Numbered from the stretch's first letter, positions 45,706-55,512 are shown. The stretch: 63,518 nt of DNA from Desulfuromonas sp. (GCA_002868865.1 PKUC01000037.1:1-63518), one strand, 5' to 3'. The notes: generated from the sequence alone by a model not told the origin. Numbers and translations are program-made.

Positions 45706-48522
45706 CTATGATTTTCTGGTGAACAGGTGTTTCCCTGCATGGTGAATGACAATTTTGGATTCATCGGCGTCCCAGGTGAAGTGAACACGCAAGGTAGTTG
45801 CAGGATCATGGGTTGTACCGATACAGATATGCGGACCGATATCTATTTTTTCTCCTTTGTACCTCACGTCATAGTCGCTGGACTTTCCTTGCGTGACTTG
45901 TGACATGGCGAATTTTGCTTCCATGCCTACCCGTTTAAATTCATTCTTCAGGTCAAACCGGTTAATTCCCCCGGCATAATGCTCCCACAGGGGGCCGGCA
46001 ATAGACTGAAAGCAAAGCAGAGCTTTATCGAGGTTCCGGTAGGGAGAGTCATCCATCGATTTTTTTGCCCGAGTGGTCAGGATAATTCTATCCTGATACT
46101 TTTCTTCAATTACTGGAACAAGATCGGCGAACTTTTTCGGTTGTGCTCCCTTGATTACTTCGGCTGGCACTTTGACACTGTTGACGATTTCCAACTGGAG
46201 AATTTCATCCAACTGCTCAGTGCTAACTCTTGTGCTGCCGATCGTAATGCGGGTCGCCCCTGCAGCACGATTGACCAGAGCTTTTTTCAAGGTTTTACCG
46301 ATGATCCTGTGTTCGTCTCCGATCTTCCGAACCGCCCGATGAATCCTGCGGTAATGCTTGGCGTACAGTTCATTATTTACCGCCAGTGCCAGATGTTTGA
46401 TCGCTTCATCGTTGTCCGGGCCAATCACTTTTTTATTCCACCAGTTTCTTGCCGTCTGAGGACTGACGGAAGTGCCCTGCTTTGCCAGAGCGGCAAGCAG
46501 GTCTTTGGGTGACCGATATTTTTCTTTTGCTGCATCAATCAGGGATTGCCAGTATCTGGCCCAGCGCATCAGCTCTTCGGTCTGAGGACTGGAATCAAAG
46601 GCTTCAAAGAGGCGGAAAAGAATCTCTTCATGAGCATCGTTGCTTTTAAACAGGAGAATCTGGTCGCCTGGCACCAGATCGGTAACTTTTTTCGGCTCTA
46701 CTTCGGTATCGACAATCGTGTGAACTGTCCAAGACAGATTCCAGGGGATGCCTTCCGTTGAACTTTCCAGAAAAATATAAGCACAGTTCTCTTCACACAG
46801 GCCATCACTCCACCCGCTATCTAAAGTTTCGGGATCTTCTTCTGTGCTGAGAAGTTCATCAAGCCACTTCATCGAATCGAAGGATTTCTGTTCGATCGTT
46901 ATTTCTTTTGGAATTACGTAACAGCCTTTGCAGTCATCGAATACCTGACGCTTTGCCCATGCTTCAGGGTCGGTTGCCTGGAGGTCTTTCAAATGGCCTT
47001 CTTTCGGCCAGGCCATTTTTAACAAAGATGTTTTTACTCCCCCTTCACGCGGGCTGGCAGCGGAATACTTTCGGATCCAGTCGTTCAGATGATTTTCTAT
47101 CCAGGCAACTTCAAATGGATAGCAAAGCCAGTAAACCTCTTTAGCAACACCGGCCAGCCACCACTGCTCTTTATCCCAGAGGCGGCCCATGATGACACAA
47201 CAACTGTAGGTCTTTTGAGAACTGAGAAGCGGGCGCACGCTGTTTTTCGGCTGAACAGTCAACAGTTTGTTGTCTACCGGAGCAACGTTGAGACTATTGA
47301 TAAAGTCGACCAGCGCATCTTCTTCTGCCTTGTTGCTGACCAGGAAGATTGTTGATTTATTGTCCTTTGCCGCCAGGCGAACCATTTTTTCAACGGCCTG
47401 AGCTTTTCCGGTGAACCCTTTTTCGATTAGGTCATAGAGGTTCTGTAGATCGGTATGGACTTTTTTCCGGGTCGCATCAACCTCACCATACTTCAGTTCG
47501 GTTTCTTCGAGAATTTCAAGCTCTCTGGAGATAGGTCGCACACCAAAAGGGCCTCCGCGAATCTGTCGATGCAGGCTGGCCTCCCGGAACGAAAGAGGCA
47601 TTGCCAAAGAGGCAAACGCCTGCTGCACCTTGGCCGCTTTTCCGTAGGTCAACTGCTTTTTCTGCGCAGAATCGGCTGACACCTGATTGCGAAGATTCTG
47701 AATATCCAAACTGCAGTCGGTCAGCAGGCTGGAAATTGTTTTGTCGGGGATTTCGATCACGCGGTAAACAGATTTTTCTTCTGCCGGTGGGGAGGACTGG
47801 TTTCGCGTGGCCCATAAATACTGGTCGGCAATCCGATGTGTCCACTGGTGCACAGGGGTTCGCTGCAGGTCGGTATCCGCCTGTCGATCCCCAAGGGCTG
47901 AAAACAGCAGAACTGGAACATTCGGGAAATAGATCGACAGGTTATCCCACAGGTCTTTGAGATTTTCCCGCAGACCTGACTGAGTTGCGTCAATCACAAA
48001 AAGAAACGGTCTTGTTTTCTCCAGCAGCAGGTCGAGGGTGTCAAAGTGATTCTGCGTACAGGAAACCAGAGGGGTGCGAGCGATTCGTTCGTTTTCGCTG
48101 TGCCCCTTTCTTTTTTGCGGCGTTTTTCTGGTGATCCGGCAGGGATTAAGCCCGGCGATATCATCCAGTGCCCCTTTGACCTGTGTTGTTCTGCCGAACC
48201 AGACCAAATCATTGTTGTCCCAGAGATTGGTCGACTGAAAATAGGACCCCAGAATGCATCCGCTTAACGCATCCATGCGGATGCGATGCAGATACATCAG
48301 CAGTTTTACGAACAGCGATCGGTCAGGACACGGCAATGAGACGGCAAGCGACTTTCCATCTTTTGCCAGGCGACCACACAAGCCGAGCAGTAGAGCCTCG
48401 TTGTCCCTGATTTCAGAAAGGCCCATTTTCTCCAGCTCTGTGGCCGACAGAGAAAGAAAGGCGCTTCCCGGAAATGCAATCAGGCGATCATCGGCGATTT
48501 TTACCCATTCTGGATCAGGCAT
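45706..48522 (-). CDS. DrmE-like protein of unknown activity (DISARM-like operon)
   Basis: A 938-residue protein with helicase-like traces but no intact Walker A: FLFVIDATQSG and VLLFSALGD (about 172-205), STIFLVSNKAEEDALV (about 395). A C-terminal helical region carries SPQTARNWWNKKVIGPDND (about 685-703) followed by HRAVRKIGDEHRIIGKTL. This order (degenerate helicase, HTH-like W-x-x-x-x-IGP, then a charged helix) recalls DrmE of class 2 DISARM, and the gene lies beside drmA as expected; the match was made from memory and is tentative. Its ATG overlaps the stop of the giant ATPase gene by 8 bp. Confidence 0.6.
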   Translation of the reverse strand: MPDPEWVKIADDRLIAFPGSAFLSLSATELEKMGLSEIRDNEALLLGLCGRLAKDGKSLAVSLPCPDRSLFVKLLMYLHRIRMDALSGCILGSYFQSTNLWDNNDLVWFGRTTQVKGALDDIAGLNPCRITRKTPQKRKGHSENERIARTPLVSCTQNHFDTLDLLLEKTRPFLFVIDATQSGLRENLKDLWDNLSIYFPNVPVLLFSALGDRQADTDLQRTPVHQWTHRIADQYLWATRNQSSPPAEEKSVYRVIEIPDKTISSLLTDCSLDIQNLRNQVSADSAQKKQLTYGKAAKVQQAFASLAMPLSFREASLHRQIRGGPFGVRPISRELEILEETELKYGEVDATRKKVHTDLQNLYDLIEKGFTGKAQAVEKMVRLAAKDNKSTIFLVSNKAEEDALVDFINSLNVAPVDNKLLTVQPKNSVRPLLSSQKTYSCCVIMGRLWDKEQWWLAGVAKEVYWLCYPFEVAWIENHLNDWIRKYSAASPREGGVKTSLLKMAWPKEGHLKDLQATDPEAWAKRQVFDDCKGCYVIPKEITIEQKSFDSMKWLDELLSTEEDPETLDSGWSDGLCEENCAYIFLESSTEGIPWNLSWTVHTIVDTEVEPKKVTDLVPGDQILLFKSNDAHEEILFRLFEAFDSSPQTEELMRWARYWQSLIDAAKEKYRSPKDLLAALAKQGTSVSPQTARNWWNKKVIGPDNDEAIKHLALAVNNELYAKHYRRIHRAVRKIGDEHRIIGKTLKKALVNRAAGATRITIGSTRVSTEQLDEILQLEIVNSVKVPAEVIKGAQPKKFADLVPVIEEKYQDRIILTTRAKKSMDDSPYRNLDKALLCFQSIAGPLWEHYAGGINRFDLKNEFKRVGMEAKFAMSQVTQGKSSDYDVRYKGEKIDIGPHICIGTTHDPATTLRVHFTWDADESKIVIHHAGKHLFTRKS

Positions 48523-51500
48523 GGACCTTTTCCAAGTTGGCCTTTACAGCGGGCTGAACCTGATACAGTGGCAGGTCTGACTGACGTTTCCTGGGCATCA
48601 TTTCAATGATGCTCAATCGGGTGAGCCATTCCAGTGCCTGAGCTACATCGTCTTCAGTCAGGTCGGGCAGACCGTCCATTTCGATCAGGGCCAACTTCAT
48701 GTCCTCTTCATTGAACCCTTCCCCATTCAGCTCTTTCATCAAGGTCAACAACAGTGGCACACCCCAAGGCACGTCGTTAATACCTGTGAAATCAAGGAAC
48801 GCTTGAGCATTGTTGATGGTCAGGTCTGTAATTTTTTTGAACTTTGCCCCGAATTTACGGATCGTTGTAACTTCCGGGCTGCTTTTTTTCAGTTCACTCA
48901 GATAGTCCAGAGGCGCATGCCAGCCATGGGTAAACTCTTTAAGAGTGTCCAGTGGCATCTGTGTGTTGGTAAAGCCAATTTTCTCAAGCAGCGCGGACAG
49001 CGCATTATCTTTCCAGCGATTCAGGCTGATGTGAGACAGGGTCTGTTCCTGCCGGGCGATCTCCTGTGCCCCGGATAGCCAGTTCCAGAGAGCTCTAGGG
49101 GAGGCAGAAAAAACCACTTTGCAGTTTTTATAACTGTTGCGGAAACTGTCTTTGGCCTGATGTGCAATATCTAGTGCCGCGTACATTTCCTCATCCGACC
49201 ATTTCCCCGTCAGTTTGACATAAATGATCTGAGGATTTTTTTCGGACAGTTTGATCTGCTTCTGCAGGCGAGCACCGAATCCCTTAAGTCCGGAAAAGCT
49301 GGTGTCGGAGAAGGTGACCAATTTGTATGTCTGATCATTGGAGGTCCAGTCGAGGGAATAGTCCTCGGTGTAGGGCAAGGTTTTTTCCAAGGCATCCAGA
49401 CCTAAGGCTTTGGAACCGGAAATCAGACTCACGGTATACGCCTGTACCTTTTTAATACTGTTGGGCTTAGCCTTTTCGTCATTGGTCAACGTGCCGAGCA
49501 GTTGCTTTTCGTCTCGATAGGTCAGAGCTGAAGGAACGTGCAGTTTGTCGATGTATGCATGCAGATCAAGCGGATCATCGTTCTGCAGACTGTCCTGGGC
49601 GCCAAGCAGTTTCATCTCAATAGTCGATTGCGTTCCCAGCAGAGAAAGAACGTTTGAGTTGCGTAATGCAAAAGTGTTGCCTGCCGTTTTGCGCAAAACA
49701 CCCAGTCCGACCAGCTCCTCCAGAATTGCTTCGATCTGCATGTTGGTCTTGTTGGCCAGTTCAGGAAGCCAGGGCTTCGCCGAATCGCGAACCTGTGCGG
49801 CAGAAAAAGGTTCCACCCCTCTGCGCTCCAGAGCCAGACTGTAGATAATGATGGCGTAGCGCTTGTCAAGATTCATCGTCATTTCAAAGCGCTGACGAAT
49901 CAGTCTTTTTACTTCTTCGCTTTCTGACACCCGGGCAACATCCGAGTCGGTAATCACCTGTTCGGCTATATCTCCGGAAAAGTTGTACGCCAAGTGTTTG
50001 GTCAACTCTTTACAGAAGATCTGAATCAAACTGGGATGCCGGTTGGTGTAAGAGAGAATCCGCCGGGCTACCAGCGGGTTCTCAAAGCGATAACCGAAGG
50101 TCTGCAGCGGTTCTTTGATCAATTTGGTTGCATCGGCAACAGACATGATAGAGATATTCAGCGACCCGCCTAGCTGGTTCAGCGGATAGTTCGGGGAGTC
50201 TTCAAAGCGCTTGACGTTGTGCAGGCCGCCAATGATGAACTTGAACTGACCCTCGGTTTCCGTAGAACTAACCAGCGCTCGAATGCCGCGCATGATGGCA
50301 AAATCATCTGCATGGTCAAGACTCAGCAGTTTGTCGCTCTCATCAAACAACACCATGACGCGCAGATCTTTTTTCTTGATCAGGCAGTGGGTGATATCTG
50401 CACGCATGGCCTCTGTAGATTTATCTGATTTCCCTTGAATCAGCCCGGCACCGCAGAACTTTTCGTGGATCATTGACCATACTCGACGCTCTCTTTGTTC
50501 CGCAGTACTCTCTGCCAGACGGTCTTTGTCGACTTTGAGTTCAAACGCATACTTCTTGTTCAGTGGGTCATGGAAATGTTCTTTGACCTGGAACAGAATG
50601 GTCGATTTACCAAGCTGACGGCCGCCAAAGGCAATCGCTGCTCCACGATTCATGCCCAGCAATTGCTGAATTTCGTTGGCCCGTCCATAACGCATTTCCG
50701 GTTCCGGCGGCTCCTGCTTGTCTCCGACATATGTGTTGTAGTACGTCATCGGGACTGACAGATGCAGGAAGTTGCGGATGGTATCGGCATTACTGGTTGT
50801 GGTTGGCAGAGACCCCAGATACAGCAGGGCAACTGGATCGATCAGAAAGACCGTGCGGTGCGTATCCTTGCAATAAGCGGCAAATTGATTCCGCTGCGTC
50901 CGATTCAGAGGCGCGGTAGAGATCATGACAAATCGTTGCGTTACCGCCGGAATCTGTTCAATCGCTTTTTCAAAGCGATCCTGATCCCACATTTTGTGGG
51001 CAATCAAAACCTCCAGTTCAGCCCCCTGATTTTTACCAAAATCACTGAAAGGAGCTCCGGCATTACACGGGTCAACATTCAGCTGCAGGTATGTGAGGCC
51101 TTCCACAATTTTGAAGCGGCTTTTCCTCACGAGGTCGGCGCTGTGTTTCTCCCTCGCAATCAAGCCAAGTGGTTGCAGAAGAACCACTATATTTTCGTAA
51201 GTTGTCTTATCCAGCGTTGATTTGGGGCGACTGCTGCGTAAAGAAGCAATAGCTCTGACTGCTGTTCGGATGCTGGTTCTGTTGTCCGGCTCTGTAAGCC
51301 CGACAGGTCCTTCTGAATCATAAGCAGTCATGATCTCCGAAGGATCGTTGGTTTGAGAGAGAAAACGGTAAAGCGTTTCTTCGTTTTTTAAGAATTCGGG
51401 AAAAATACTGTTGGAATTGATGGAGTCGAGACGGATTTTATTGCCGGCGTTTGATGCATTTTCAAGCGTTTCCAGCATTTCTTCTACAACTGGAATGTCC

Positions 51501-54500
51501 TTGTTCTGGAATGCGTCTTCAATCAACCGGCGCCATTCATCGGTCACTACTTCTGGGCCGACGTTTGCGAGGGCCGTATTCAGCAGCGAATCATACTGAT
51601 TCTTCAGGTCGCGCAGTGGAGCCGTAAAAAGAGCATCGACCTCGCGTTCCATCTCTTTTAATGGCTCGCTGATTTTCCTCAGGTCCGTGTACATCGAGCG
51701 ACTTTTGATTTCTTCCTCAATGTACTCTAGCTCTGAAACAATCTGACTGTGCCGTTCGGGCTGAATCAGGCCGGAGAAGCTGGCGGTATTAGCTCCCAGA
51801 GCAACATGGTCTTTGCAGCGGTTCAGTTCCAGAAGCTCCTCTCCAACAGCTTTTTGGAGAGCCGCCGCCTCTGCGGACATGTCTTTATTTTCATCCGACA
51901 GAGTTTCCAGCAGCAGATGGGCAATATGGTAGGCCTCGCACTTAAAGGCACCCTGATACATCTGGACAACATCAAACCCGGATTCTACCTGGTTCAGAAC
52001 CCATTTGATCAGCTGATTCGGGGATGCGTCTGGCTTGAACCCACTCATCAGAGGTTTTGCCGCGTTGAGCCAGAGCTCAAGCCTGGCGTCCGGCCAGAGC
52101 AGGGATTCTCGGCCATCGATGACAGCAAGCAACCGTCGTAGCGAATTCAACATCAGAGTGTTCGCCAGGCAGGTTGAAGAATCGTTGTTCTGATCAAGAT
52201 TCTTGTCAGCGCTGGTGATAAATTTTTCCAGTCGGGTGATCAACTGGTGGGACATGTTTTTGATCTCTTCCCGAAGATCTTTTCTTTGTGGCACACCGGC
52301 CATCCAGAGCTGGCCGATTTCTCTCAGTTCGTCAACGGTCCTTCGGAAAGACTCGAAAGCAAAGGTTTCGATTTTTGCCGCGTCCAGTTCGTTGGCCATT
52401 TTTTGAAGCAGATTTCTGGATTTGTCGGAATTGCCATATTCGCTGACAAACTGCTGAACTTCTTTTATGGCGGATTTGTCGTCTGAATCAATGATTTTGA
52501 CGACTCTGGTAAAGGCACCATCCTTTAAGCATTTCGACAGTGATTGGCGAAGCGGAGCCCAACCTTTGGTGGTCTGTGTGATTTTGTCCTGCCAGTCTTT
52601 CAGACGAACTTTTGCACTTAGCCCGGTGTTTTCGGTGCCCCCTTCAATCTTATTGATCTTCTCAAGCGAGAAGGTAGCACCCTTGTTCCAGAGGGGGGTC
52701 AGATCTGTAATCAATTCTTGCAAGAGCGGGTCAAGGTAAAGCTTGATTTGAGACAGGATCTGCGGTGCCAGCGTGTTGATGCCGCCCCAAAGTGCCGGTT
52801 GCAGGCAAGCCGAAAAAAGCAACGGAGGAACCGCACGGGAAGTGACTCTGTTTTCCAGCCAGCCTTCAATTTTTCTCGGATCGAAAGTGTTCAGAATTCG
52901 TTGCGAGTGTTCAAAGGTCCGATCGGTTGACGCCCATGTGTTCCGCCCATAGAAAACGGCTTCCAGCAATTTCTCCGGCAAGAAGCCTGGTTCCGGGTTT
53001 TCCATTTCTTCGGCAACGCACAGAACCTGATGAGCAAGATTGATAAAGCCTTTTTCCGCACACTGAAGCGATAACTGGTTCGCATCAGCAGGCGCAATCT
53101 GATTGTATTTCTTCAAAGAAACTTCGATCCGCGTTTTCAGTGGGGTTTTACTGTCAATCCGGAGCGCCGGGTCCTCTTCCTGAGGGAGTTCTTTTACTGC
53201 AGGCGCCTCGGCTTGTACGGGCTTTTTTTCGACCGGCTCAGGTTCCTGCGGTTCGGGAATTTCAGCCTCGATGTCCGGTTGGTCTTCTTTTGCCTCAATG
53301 TTATTTTGCGGTTCGGTAATTCCTTCCGGCCCTTCAGGAACTTCCGGGTGGACTTCGACAGGAGCATCTTCTTCCGGAGAAGCTTCAGTTTCCTCTTGTT
53401 CTTCTGGAGGTTCTTCAACCAGGGCTTGAGAGGGTTCAGTCAACGCTTCCAGTACAGCCTGGAGACCTTCCATCGCCTGCTTTTTTATCGCCGGATAACT
53501 GTCATGCGGGACTTTTTCTTCTTGCCCGACCTGATCAAAAGAGGAACCTTCCGGCAGGATGGCCTCATGCAGCGGAATTTCCGTTTCGCTCAAGTTCTGT
53601 TTGCAGGAAGCGATTTCACCTTCAAGCTTGGTGATTTCTTCTTTTGCTTTTATCCGCGAAACAAAATCAGCGGGCAAAGCAGTTTGAAGCTGGTTCAAGT
53701 TCTCTTCTGTCTGAGTGATGGTGGTCAGGTATTCGCGGCGACTGGCTGCAATCGCTGAAACATTGTCCTTAACCTGTTTCAGGATATGGACTGTGTCGTC
53801 AGACGGAGAAATGTTTTCGGGGTATTCTGCGAAGTGTCGACACCACTCGTTGTGCACAAACTCTCGGAACCCCGCATCCTGCATGCCACTGATCTCTGCT
53901 TGTTCGGCCAGAGTGTCCAGGTAGTTGTGAATCAGACGGATAGCCTCTTCGAAGCGCTCCGTAGAGGTTTCGGTTTCAGCAAGCCGGCCGATGTGAATAG
54001 TCAGCTCCGCGAGATGCTTCAGGTGGTCGACATTCAACCCGGAAGGCACCAATTCGCCAACCTGACCTTTCAGCAGCTCCAGACATTTTTTTATGTCCTC
54101 CGGAAAGTCATCCTCCGGCTCGACAGCTTTTGCAGCGGTTTTGGCAGAAATTTCTTTACTTTGCGGGAGTTGTATCGGTGGTTTCGGGGATTCAATCACC
54201 TCTATTTTTACGTTTTTTTTGGCTGGTGCCTTCTTTATCGGGGTCAGTTCCTTCTGAATGTAGGTCAGCTCATCAAAAGCTGGAGGATAAATTTCAATGG
54301 CTTTTTTGAAGAATTCCGGCCCCAGAACCGTTGCAAATGCCATAATCATCGGTCCGGCACAAACATCATCTTTGTCCATCCAGAATTTGTTGGAGAGTCT
54401 GTTGCTGGCTTTATCCCAAAGATTGAGTACCGGTACAATGTCGTCTTCTGTGAGATTGTATTTTTCAATGATGGTTTTGTCGACCAAGGCATAGTCTTCC

Positions 54501-54937
54501 GGTAGTTCTTCGGGTTTTTCTGCATCCAGAAAAAAGTCTTTCAGCTTTCTTTCTTTTCTGTCGTCTTCTGTCAGTTCATAGGAGAAGTCGTTGAAAAGCT
54601 GTTTAAAGCAGCCATATTCAATGCTGATGCTCGGCTTGTGCGCAAGGGTTTTTAAGGTCTTTTTTTCTATATGCTTGATGAAAAACCAGAAAATCCCCCT
54701 GCGGAATTCCTGATTCATGTAGATATCAAAAAGTTTGGTTTTTTTGTTTAATGACATAAAGGATGGGGCTGTTTTTCTGAAAAACTTTTCGCACCCCTTG
54801 CGGGTGTGTCTTGGAAATGGGCTTAAATAATCCCAGAGGACAGAATCTGAAGGCTTCCAGTTTTTGTCCAGAATCATTTGGTCGGCAAGGCCAGATGTAG
54901 TCAATGTGAATTCGGATTCAGCAATACAACTATTCAT
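48515..54937 (-). CDS. Giant P-loop ATPase (2140 aa) heading the DISARM-like operon
   Basis: Family not recognised. An N-terminal region (about 1-250) of unknown fold leads to coiled-coil helices and then a long Pro/Glu-rich acidic linker (about 502-590). A large helical middle (about 600-1330) follows. Next comes an AAA/STAND-like ATPase with FGGRQLGKSTIL (Walker A, about 1430) and VMVLFDESDKLL (Walker B, about 1525), then winged-helix-like segments. The C-terminal ~450 residues are unassigned. Protein size and layout recall signal-sensing NTPases. It is the first gene of the operon and overlaps the DrmE-like gene by 8 bp, which argues that all five proteins work together. No methyltransferase motif is present. 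Confidence 0.85.
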   Translation of the reverse strand: MNSCIAESEFTLTTSGLADQMILDKNWKPSDSVLWDYLSPFPRHTRKGCEKFFRKTAPSFMSLNKKTKLFDIYMNQEFRRGIFWFFIKHIEKKTLKTLAHKPSISIEYGCFKQLFNDFSYELTEDDRKERKLKDFFLDAEKPEELPEDYALVDKTIIEKYNLTEDDIVPVLNLWDKASNRLSNKFWMDKDDVCAGPMIMAFATVLGPEFFKKAIEIYPPAFDELTYIQKELTPIKKAPAKKNVKIEVIESPKPPIQLPQSKEISAKTAAKAVEPEDDFPEDIKKCLELLKGQVGELVPSGLNVDHLKHLAELTIHIGRLAETETSTERFEEAIRLIHNYLDTLAEQAEISGMQDAGFREFVHNEWCRHFAEYPENISPSDDTVHILKQVKDNVSAIAASRREYLTTITQTEENLNQLQTALPADFVSRIKAKEEITKLEGEIASCKQNLSETEIPLHEAILPEGSSFDQVGQEEKVPHDSYPAIKKQAMEGLQAVLEALTEPSQALVEEPPEEQEETEASPEEDAPVEVHPEVPEGPEGITEPQNNIEAKEDQPDIEAEIPEPQEPEPVEKKPVQAEAPAVKELPQEEDPALRIDSKTPLKTRIEVSLKKYNQIAPADANQLSLQCAEKGFINLAHQVLCVAEEMENPEPGFLPEKLLEAVFYGRNTWASTDRTFEHSQRILNTFDPRKIEGWLENRVTSRAVPPLLFSACLQPALWGGINTLAPQILSQIKLYLDPLLQELITDLTPLWNKGATFSLEKINKIEGGTENTGLSAKVRLKDWQDKITQTTKGWAPLRQSLSKCLKDGAFTRVVKIIDSDDKSAIKEVQQFVSEYGNSDKSRNLLQKMANELDAAKIETFAFESFRRTVDELREIGQLWMAGVPQRKDLREEIKNMSHQLITRLEKFITSADKNLDQNNDSSTCLANTLMLNSLRRLLAVIDGRESLLWPDARLELWLNAAKPLMSGFKPDASPNQLIKWVLNQVESGFDVVQMYQGAFKCEAYHIAHLLLETLSDENKDMSAEAAALQKAVGEELLELNRCKDHVALGANTASFSGLIQPERHSQIVSELEYIEEEIKSRSMYTDLRKISEPLKEMEREVDALFTAPLRDLKNQYDSLLNTALANVGPEVVTDEWRRLIEDAFQNKDIPVVEEMLETLENASNAGNKIRLDSINSNSIFPEFLKNEETLYRFLSQTNDPSEIMTAYDSEGPVGLTEPDNRTSIRTAVRAIASLRSSRPKSTLDKTTYENIVVLLQPLGLIAREKHSADLVRKSRFKIVEGLTYLQLNVDPCNAGAPFSDFGKNQGAELEVLIAHKMWDQDRFEKAIEQIPAVTQRFVMISTAPLNRTQRNQFAAYCKDTHRTVFLIDPVALLYLGSLPTTTSNADTIRNFLHLSVPMTYYNTYVGDKQEPPEPEMRYGRANEIQQLLGMNRGAAIAFGGRQLGKSTILFQVKEHFHDPLNKKYAFELKVDKDRLAESTAEQRERRVWSMIHEKFCGAGLIQGKSDKSTEAMRADITHCLIKKKDLRVMVLFDESDKLLSLDHADDFAIMRGIRALVSSTETEGQFKFIIGGLHNVKRFEDSPNYPLNQLGGSLNISIMSVADATKLIKEPLQTFGYRFENPLVARRILSYTNRHPSLIQIFCKELTKHLAYNFSGDIAEQVITDSDVARVSESEEVKRLIRQRFEMTMNLDKRYAIIIYSLALERRGVEPFSAAQVRDSAKPWLPELANKTNMQIEAILEELVGLGVLRKTAGNTFALRNSNVLSLLGTQSTIEMKLLGAQDSLQNDDPLDLHAYIDKLHVPSALTYRDEKQLLGTLTNDEKAKPNSIKKVQAYTVSLISGSKALGLDALEKTLPYTEDYSLDWTSNDQTYKLVTFSDTSFSGLKGFGARLQKQIKLSEKNPQIIYVKLTGKWSDEEMYAALDIAHQAKDSFRNSYKNCKVVFSASPRALWNWLSGAQEIARQEQTLSHISLNRWKDNALSALLEKIGFTNTQMPLDTLKEFTHGWHAPLDYLSELKKSSPEVTTIRKFGAKFKKITDLTINNAQAFLDFTGINDVPWGVPLLLTLMKELNGEGFNEEDMKLALIEMDGLPDLTEDDVAQALEWLTRLSIIEMMPRKRQSDLPLYQVQPAVKANLEKVHA

Positions 54938-54957
54938 AAAAGACCCTTTTTTTGATT

Positions 54958-55104
54958 TTAGAAAGGTTTACTGAGGTCGATCAGCGAGTTAAACTCATCG
55001 ACAATCTGACCCTCGGTGATCCTGAGCGCGCCGATTTCTAAAATACGATGGCCACGCGCATAAGAAAGACCTGTGGTCTCGATATCGAAGACAACTGCGT
55101 TCAT
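54958..55104 (-). pseudogene. N-terminal fragment of a DnaQ-like 3'-5' exonuclease
   Basis: Forty-eight codons beginning MNAVVFDIETTGLSYARG, the ExoI motif (D-x-E) of DEDD exonucleases, then RILEIGALRI. AGGGA precedes the ATG. The frame stops after SLIDLSKPF, before the ExoII and ExoIII motifs needed for activity; family members have about 170 residues or more. It ends 20 bp before the giant ATPase gene, so the arrival of the DISARM-like operon probably cut it. Confidence 0.65.
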
Positions 55105-55163
55105 TGATTTCCCTGCCAGGGGTGGCGTTCATTGCCTTGCGACGGGAGGTCGCCCGTCAGGCA

Positions 55164-55207
55164 CAAAAAAGCCGATCAAAACTCTTTGCAGAATCTCGAT
55201 CGGCTTT
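55164..55207 (-). terminator. Terminator downstream of the DUF927 gene
   Basis: A 10-bp inverted repeat, AAAGCCGATC with GATCGGCTTT, around a 20-nt loop; on the minus strand it is followed by a run of T. It separates the replication genes from the exonuclease fragment and DISARM-like operon. A smaller GACGGG/CCCGTC hairpin lies just beyond, at about 55141-55158. Confidence 0.65.
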
Positions 55208-55361
55208 CAAAATAAATGTCTGTCATATTTTCCCCCGCTGTTATGGACAAGAGCATACTCCTTTGTTTCCAGAATGAAAACAAATAATCCCTTCTGAAAA
55301 ACCTGAAAACCGCTATCCACATGCGAACACACGGATACATAGGGGGGGTCCCCTAAAAAGA

Positions 55362-55511
55362 GGGTAACAAGGGTAACACGGGTAACAACCTTGATATCAT
55401 TGACCTTTTCCGTTCCCCTGACTGTTACCCTTTTTTTATTTTGGGTAACAGCCAAGGAAACAAAAAACCTGAGTTATTTCGGGCGTGTTACCCTTGTTAC
55501 CCGTGTTACCC
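55362..55511. repeat. Iteron cluster (eight GGGTAACA units), candidate origin of replication
   Basis: Three tandem 9-mers GGGTAACA[A/C] at 55362-55388; one inverted copy at 55423-55430; one direct copy at 55443-55450; three tandem inverted copies at 55485-55511. The array is nearly symmetrical around an AT-rich centre (TTTTTTTATTTT, about 55431-55442). It follows the DUF927 gene by one base. P4-type satellites carry GGTGAACA iterons bound by their primase-helicase; the likeness in sequence and place suggests an origin. The rest of the 54938-55512 gap holds only the fragment and terminator described. Confidence 0.65.
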
Positions 55512-55512
55512 A

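Noticed and set aside
55207-55455. Small leftward frame over the iterons as a gene
   Set aside because: Its coding arises from the GGGTAACA repeats; no ribosome site and no protein-like character.
55362-55511. CRISPR array
   Set aside because: Units are 9 bp, mostly abutting and partly inverted, with no spacers and no cas genes; they fit iterons.
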